Below, one piece after another: positions 34,670-38,242 of a stretch of 38,242 nt of DNA. The stretch is from an uncultured Clostridium sp. Lineage in GTDB: Bacteria > Bacillota > Clostridia > TANB77 > CAG-508. The notes beneath the pieces were generated by a model, which worked only from the letters and a program-made list of their open reading frames with translations, was not told where the DNA came from and searched no databases. The stretch is from positions 1-38,242 of the forward strand of contig CANPCK010000004.1 in the NCBI GenBank assembly GCA_947572545.1. The letters are read 5' to 3'. How positions within the stretch are numbered: position 1 is the stretch's first letter; each line of letters starts with the position of its first letter. Both the position numbers and the translations under genes were made by a program.

Positions 34670-35353
34670 ATGAAAAGAGGAAAAAGATATCAAGAAGCAA
34701 CAAAACTTCTTGAAAAAGGGAAAGAATATGAAGCAAAAGAAGCATTAGACGTAATTGAAAAATTTCCAAAAGCAAAATTTGATGAAACAGTTGAATTACA
34801 TGTTAAATTAGGTGTAGATTCAAAACACGCTGACCAACAAGTAAGAGGTACAGTAGTACTTCCAAATGGTACAGGAAAAACATTAAAAGTATTAGTATTT
34901 GCAAAAGGTCCAAAAGCTGATGAAGCAAAAAATGCAGGAGCAGATTTTGTTGGAGCAGAAGAACTAATACCAAAAATAGAAAAAGAAAACTGGTTTGACT
35001 ATGATGTAGTAGTTGCAACACCTGATATGATGGGTGTAGTAGGAAGACTAGGAAAAGTATTAGGACCAAAAGGATTAATGCCAAACCCTAAATCAGGAAC
35101 AGTAACAATGGATGTTACAAAAGCAATATCAGAAATAAAATCAGGAAAAGTAGAATATAGATTAGACAAAACTAATATAATTCACTTAGGATTTGGAAAA
35201 GTTTCATTTGGAACAGACAAATTGTTAGAAAACTACAATACAATTATGGAAGCTATAATTAAAGCTAAACCAGCAGCAGCAAAAGGACAATACATCAGAA
35301 GTGTAGCAATAACAACTACAATGGGACCAAGTTTATATATAAATCAAAAATAA
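34670..35353 (+). CDS. rplA: Ribosomal protein L1 (uL1)
   Basis: The 227-residue L1 is of normal length. Signatures: [64 protein letters not shown], and [16 protein letters not shown] at the end. It forms the L1 stalk and in many bacteria represses its own operon. It is separated from rplK by a 171-base gap containing a repeat, unlike the usual tight spacing. Confidence 0.97.
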   Translation: MKRGKRYQEATKLLEKGKEYEAKEALDVIEKFPKAKFDETVELHVKLGVDSKHADQQVRGTVVLPNGTGKTLKVLVFAKGPKADEAKNAGADFVGAEELIPKIEKENWFDYDVVVATPDMMGVVGRLGKVLGPKGLMPNPKSGTVTMDVTKAISEIKSGKVEYRLDKTNIIHLGFGKVSFGTDKLLENYNTIMEAIIKAKPAAAKGQYIRSVAITTTMGPSLYINQK

Positions 35354-35357
35354 TAAA

Positions 35358-35455
35358 TAAGCCAAAGAAAGTAGGCAAAAGCATAAGTCCTACCGAGGTA
35401 AAAAAGTACTGTAAAAACCTATTTTTATGCCTCGGCTTGGCGTAAAGATAGGTTT
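35358..35455 (+). promoter_or_regulatory. L10 leader (rplJL autoregulatory RNA)
   Basis: The order AGTAGGCAAAAGC, AAGTCCTACCGAGGTA, and GCCTCGGC reproduces the conserved L10-leader stems (GTAGG/CCTAC and CCGAGG/CCTCGG). AAAACCTAT (about 35414-35422) and ATAGGTTTT (about 35449-35457) form an additional stem that can act as terminator. L10 with L7/L12 is known to bind this leader and limit rplJL expression. Confidence 0.8.
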
Positions 35456-35478
35456 TAATTCTATACAATATTGAACTT

Positions 35479-35588
35479 TGACAAGAATTAGTATACTGCA
35501 AGGTGCACAAATTCAAATATCAATTGAGGTGTACTGATGTACATTGAATTGACTTTGAAAGAGTAGCAACGAAGCAGGATGTTGATTA
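35479..35588. repeat. Intergenic repeat, copy 2, inverted (rplA-rplJ)
   Basis: It is a diverged reverse complement of copy 1: AAGAATTAGTATACTGC (35483-35499), GAGGTGTACTGATGTAC (35525-35541) and GCAGGATGTTGATTA. Together with copy 1 it flanks rplA as inverted repeats. Confidence 0.7.
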
Positions 35589-35620
35589 TAGTCGAAATTA
35601 AGAGGAGGTGAAAAAAACAA

Positions 35621-36127
35621 ATGGCAAATAAGGAAATCATCAAACAAAAAGAAGAAGAAGTTAATGCACTTGTAGAAAAAATGAAAGATGCAAAATTAGT
35701 ACTATTCACAGACTATAGAGGAATAAATGTTGAAGATGTAACAAAACTAAGAGCAAAATTAAGAACATCAAATACAGAATATAAAATAGTAAAAAATAAC
35801 ATCTCAAGAAGAGCACTTCAAAAATGTGAAATAGAAGGATTAGAAGCAGCAGTAGAAGGTCCAACAGCCGTAATAATCGGACATGAAGACTATCTAGAGC
35901 CTGCAAAAGCAATCTATGAATATACAAAAGACCACGACTTTTATAAAATAAAAGGTGGTATAATAGAAGGAAAAGTTATGACAGCAGAAGAGATAATTAC
36001 ACTTGCAAAACTTCCATCAAGAGAGACACTTATTGGAATGCTTGCTGGAGGTTTACTTGGAACAATATCAAAACTTGCAGTCGGACTTGACCAAGTACGT
36101 ATTCAAAAAGAAAATACAGCAGCATAA
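35621..36127 (+). CDS. rplJ: Ribosomal protein L10 (uL10)
   Basis: The 168-residue L10 starts behind AGAGGAGGTG. Signatures: DAKLVLFTDYRGINVEDVTKLR, YKIVKNNISRRAL, EGPTAVIIGHEDYLEPAKAI and LPSRETLIGMLAGGLLGTISKL. It anchors the L7/L12 dimers of the stalk and is controlled by the leader upstream. Confidence 0.97.
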   Translation: MANKEIIKQKEEEVNALVEKMKDAKLVLFTDYRGINVEDVTKLRAKLRTSNTEYKIVKNNISRRALQKCEIEGLEAAVEGPTAVIIGHEDYLEPAKAIYEYTKDHDFYKIKGGIIEGKVMTAEEIITLAKLPSRETLIGMLAGGLLGTISKLAVGLDQVRIQKENTAA

Positions 36128-36166
36128 GTATGAAAATTGCAAAGTAAATTATTAATATTAATAAAG

Positions 36167-36189
36167 TGCTTAGCAATATATTAATTCTT
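36167..36189. repeat. Intergenic repeat, copy 3, partial (rplJ-rplL)
   Basis: TGCTTAGCAATATATTAATT matches the end of copy 1 in the same orientation with few changes; the rest of the element is not recognisable. Confidence 0.55.
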
Positions 36190-36237
36190 TTTGAATTATC
36201 AATTAAAACAAATTAAAAATTTTAGGAGGAAAAATAA

Positions 36238-36606
36238 ATGTCAAAAGTAGAAGAAATGTTAGAAACTATAGATAGCTTAACAGTAGTTGAACTATCAGAA
36301 TTAGTTAAAGGAATCGAAGAAAAATATGGAGTATCTGCAGTAGCAGCAGCTGCACCAGCAGCTGGAGGAGCAGCAGGAGCTGCAGCTGAAGAAAAATCAG
36401 CATTCAATGTAGTATTAAAAGATGCTGGAGCAAACAAAATCCAAGTAATCAAAGTAGTTAGAGATGCTACAGGATTAGGATTAAAAGAAGCTAAAGATTT
36501 AGTAGATGGAGCACCGAAAACAATAAAAGAAAACGTAGCTAAAGAAGAAGCAGAAGAATTAAAAGCTAAATTCACAGAAGCAGGAGCAGTAATTGAATTA
36601 GCTTAA
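36238..36606 (+). CDS. rplL: Ribosomal protein L7/L12 (bL12)
   Basis: The 122-residue protein has the N-terminal dimer domain ([20 protein letters not shown]), an Ala/Gly-rich hinge and the factor-binding domain ([35 protein letters not shown]). It recruits translation factors to the ribosome. A TAGGAGGA site precedes the start. Confidence 0.98.
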   Translation: MSKVEEMLETIDSLTVVELSELVKGIEEKYGVSAVAAAAPAAGGAAGAAAEEKSAFNVVLKDAGANKIQVIKVVRDATGLGLKEAKDLVDGAPKTIKENVAKEEAEELKAKFTEAGAVIELA

Positions 36607-36632
36607 TTAATAAAAAATCCTATAAAGAAATC

Positions 36633-36675
36633 AATATCAAAAAATCCAGTGAAAATCACTGGGTTTTTTGATATT
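36633..36675 (+). terminator. Terminator of the ribosomal operon
   Basis: A near-perfect 20-bp stem (AATATC, six A, TCCAGTGA and its complement) closes on AAA and includes the T run of a classic Rho-independent terminator. Confidence 0.92.
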
Positions 36676-36745
36676 ATAAAATATAATAAAAAAATTAATC
36701 TCTTAAAATGGAAAAAAATTCAATATAAATGATAATTAAAATATA

Positions 36746-36845
36746 TTGACAATCGTAAGACCATAGTAGTATAATAAAATTATATAGTAGAATAATAGCA
36801 TATAATCTCTTTTTATGTATAAAAATAAAAAGTTTTTATACATAA
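36746..36845 (+). promoter_or_regulatory. Promoter and hairpin leader of the pilin-like gene
   Basis: TTGACA (36746-36751), an 18-base spacer and TATAAT (36770-36775) are followed by a perfect 13-bp hairpin, TTATGTATAAAAA (36813-36825) with 36833-36845. The 324-base gap from rplL to 36930 holds this promoter, the leader and the preceding terminator. Confidence 0.7.
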
Positions 36846-36930
36846 GGAGAGAGAAAAACAAAAGCTAAAACCAAACAAAACCTCTTCTTAAATTTGATTA
36901 GAGCTAAACTAAGGAGGAAAAAACCAAACA

Positions 36931-38242
36931 ATGAAAAAAAGTCAAAAACCAATACCCAAAAAGTGGGTTTATTAATAATACCAAAAAAGAGCGAGGAATA
37001 ACATTAATCGCTCTAATAATCATGGTAATAATATTAGTAATATTAGCAGCAGTAACAATAAGTAGTGTATATAAATCAAAAGTAGTAGACTATGCAATAA
37101 ATGGAGCAATAAATTATTCAACAGAAGGAGTAAATGAAAACAAAGTAATAGAAGAAACAGCTAATGTAATAGAAAGTGCGGTAAATAATATTACAGGAGT
37201 AGGAGGAACTGGAACATTACCAAATCCAAGTCCAGATCCAGGAGGAAGTACAACACCAGAAGACAAAACTCCACCAATAGTAAATGTAACAAAAGGAGAA
37301 GTTACAACAAATAGTATACAAGTAAGTGTAACAGCAACGGATGTAGGAAGTGGATTACCAGCAATACCAAAATACACATATTATATAAGGAAATCAGGAG
37401 AAACTACATATAGAAAAGTAGTAGATAAAGTGAGAGAAAATACATACACATATAGAGGGTTAGAACAAGGAGTACAATATGATGTAAAAGTAGAAGTAGC
37501 AGATATGGCAGGAAATATAGGAGCAGGCTCAATAAAAATGATAACAACAGGAAGAATACCAGGAGGAGAAACAGAAGGAATACTAGGATTTGGAGCAGTA
37601 ACATGGAACAATGGAAAAGCAAAAACACTAATTACAACAAATAATAAAGACTATTTTATACAATACAAAGTAGGACAAAATGGAGAATGGAATACAGGAG
37701 CAAATAAAGGAGAAAGTATAGAAACAGCAGAAGTAGTAAGTGGAACAATAATATATGCAAGACTATGGGATGGACAAAACGGAGGAGAAGAAAAAGAACT
37801 AGAAATAAAAGATATAACAGCACCAGAAATAACAATAACAACAGCAAATATAGTAAATAGTGTAAGTTTTACAGCAAGAGACGAAGAATCAGGAATAGTA
37901 GCATATAAAGTAACAAAAGAAGTTACAGAACCAGGAGAAGGCTGGTTGGGAGTAACAAATACAAAGAACTTAGCAGAAACAACAGTAAATAATTTGGAAA
38001 GTAATTCGACATACTATATATGGATAAAAGATGCAGCAGGAAATACAAGTAGTAAGACATTTGGAACAATGGGACAATTTACAGTAACATATAACTATAC
38101 AGAAAATGGAGGAACAGCAGGAACAGTTACAACAAAACAAGTAGTAGAAGGACAAAAAGTAGACTTAACACCTACAGCAACAAAAGCAGGATGGAACTTT
38201 GCAGGATGGAATACAAACAAAGACGCTGAGGCTGGTTTAACA
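36931..38242 (+). CDS. Pilin-like secreted multidomain protein, frame broken near start, partial at window end
   Basis: The main frame is open from about 36935 to the window edge. It begins with KKERGITLIALIIMVIILVI, a type IV prepilin-like leader and helix (cleavage expected after the Gly). Then come a Pro/Gly linker, two or more beta-sandwich (fibronectin type III-like) segments starting DKTPPIVNVTKGEVTTNSI and DITAPEITITT, and an InlB B-repeat-like region (FTVTYNYTENGGTAGTV, AGWNFAGWNTN). The only well-placed ATG (36931, after AAGGAGG) is in another frame and reaches TAA after 14 codons. Losing one base between 36931 and 36973, for example in the run of seven A at 36934-36940 or at CCC-AAA, joins them. 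This break is not at CGG. ATT at 36971 is an alternative but unlikely start. Confidence 0.65.

Noticed and set aside
1..38242. CRISPR arrays, rRNA genes or complete insertion sequences.
   Set aside because: No spaced direct-repeat array, no rRNA sequence and no transposase ORF could be found on either strand.

Overview
The window is very AT-rich, densely packed DNA from a Firmicutes-type bacterium. The best guess is an uncultured gut-type Clostridia lineage. Supporting signs are strong AGGAGG ribosome binding sites, AGA and GGA as the dominant Arg and Gly codons, TGG for Trp with TGA as a stop, a diaminopimelate dehydrogenase, TrmFO, and a SecE-NusG-L11-L1-L10-L7/L12 block with a Firmicutes-style L10 leader. 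The taxonomic guess is inference.

The main observation is about decoding. Nine times, in seven otherwise intact genes on both strands, the reading frame breaks by exactly +1 at the same four bases, CGGA. In each case an in-frame CGG triplet is followed by A. Skipping the C and reading GGA as glycine restores the full conserved protein. The sites are at 2565 (VirB4), 5597 (VirB6-like), 8615 (peptidoglycan hydrolase), 14566 and 15473 (D,D-carboxypeptidase), 20395 minus (RhuM-like), 25275 and 26416 (adhesin) and 30872 (TrmFO). I read the rest of the coding sequence by eye and found no in-frame CGG used as arginine, apart from one compositionally foreign 80-residue ORF at 22531. CGGA in the other phase (NNC GGA) is common and harmless. 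This fits a CGG codon that is unassigned or read as a +1 shift, so that CGGA behaves like a four-base glycine codon. A systematic sequencing artefact must still be excluded.

Layout. 1-12.8 kb: a type IV secretion gene set (PrgI, a TraC/VirB4 N-terminal-like protein, VirB4 ATPase, VirB6/TrbL-like membrane protein, two membrane-anchored proteins possibly of VirB8/TcpC type, and a glucosaminidase-CHAP wall hydrolase). Its intergenic gaps carry a family of covarying hairpins. 12.9-18.4 kb: a coiled-coil protein, a D-Ala-D-Ala carboxypeptidase and an MgtA-type P-ATPase with a palindromic operator. 18.5-18.85 kb: tRNA-Gly and tRNA-Cys around a tRNA-like remnant. 18.97-20.8 kb: a minus-strand pair (2H phosphoesterase, RhuM-like) between matching 22-bp repeats. 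20.9-21.2 kb: a candidate type I toxin-antitoxin. 21.4-22.8 kb: diaminopimelate dehydrogenase and the foreign zinc-ribbon ORF. 22.9-24.7 kb: a two-component system. 25.1-29.4 kb: a giant thioester/DUF11-repeat surface protein. 29.5-32.6 kb: a small hydrophobic peptide, TrmFO and a second coiled-coil protein. 32.7-36.7 kb: rpmG-secE-nusG-rplK-rplA-rplJ-rplL. 36.7 kb to the end: a pilin-like surface protein running off the window, with a frame break near its start that is not at CGG.

Much of the window serves the cell envelope: secretion channel, wall remodelling, adhesin, pilin-like protein. Six of the nine CGGA sites are in T4SS and wall or surface genes besides TrmFO and RhuM-like, but a housekeeping tRNA-modification gene is also affected. 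That argues against simple gene decay.
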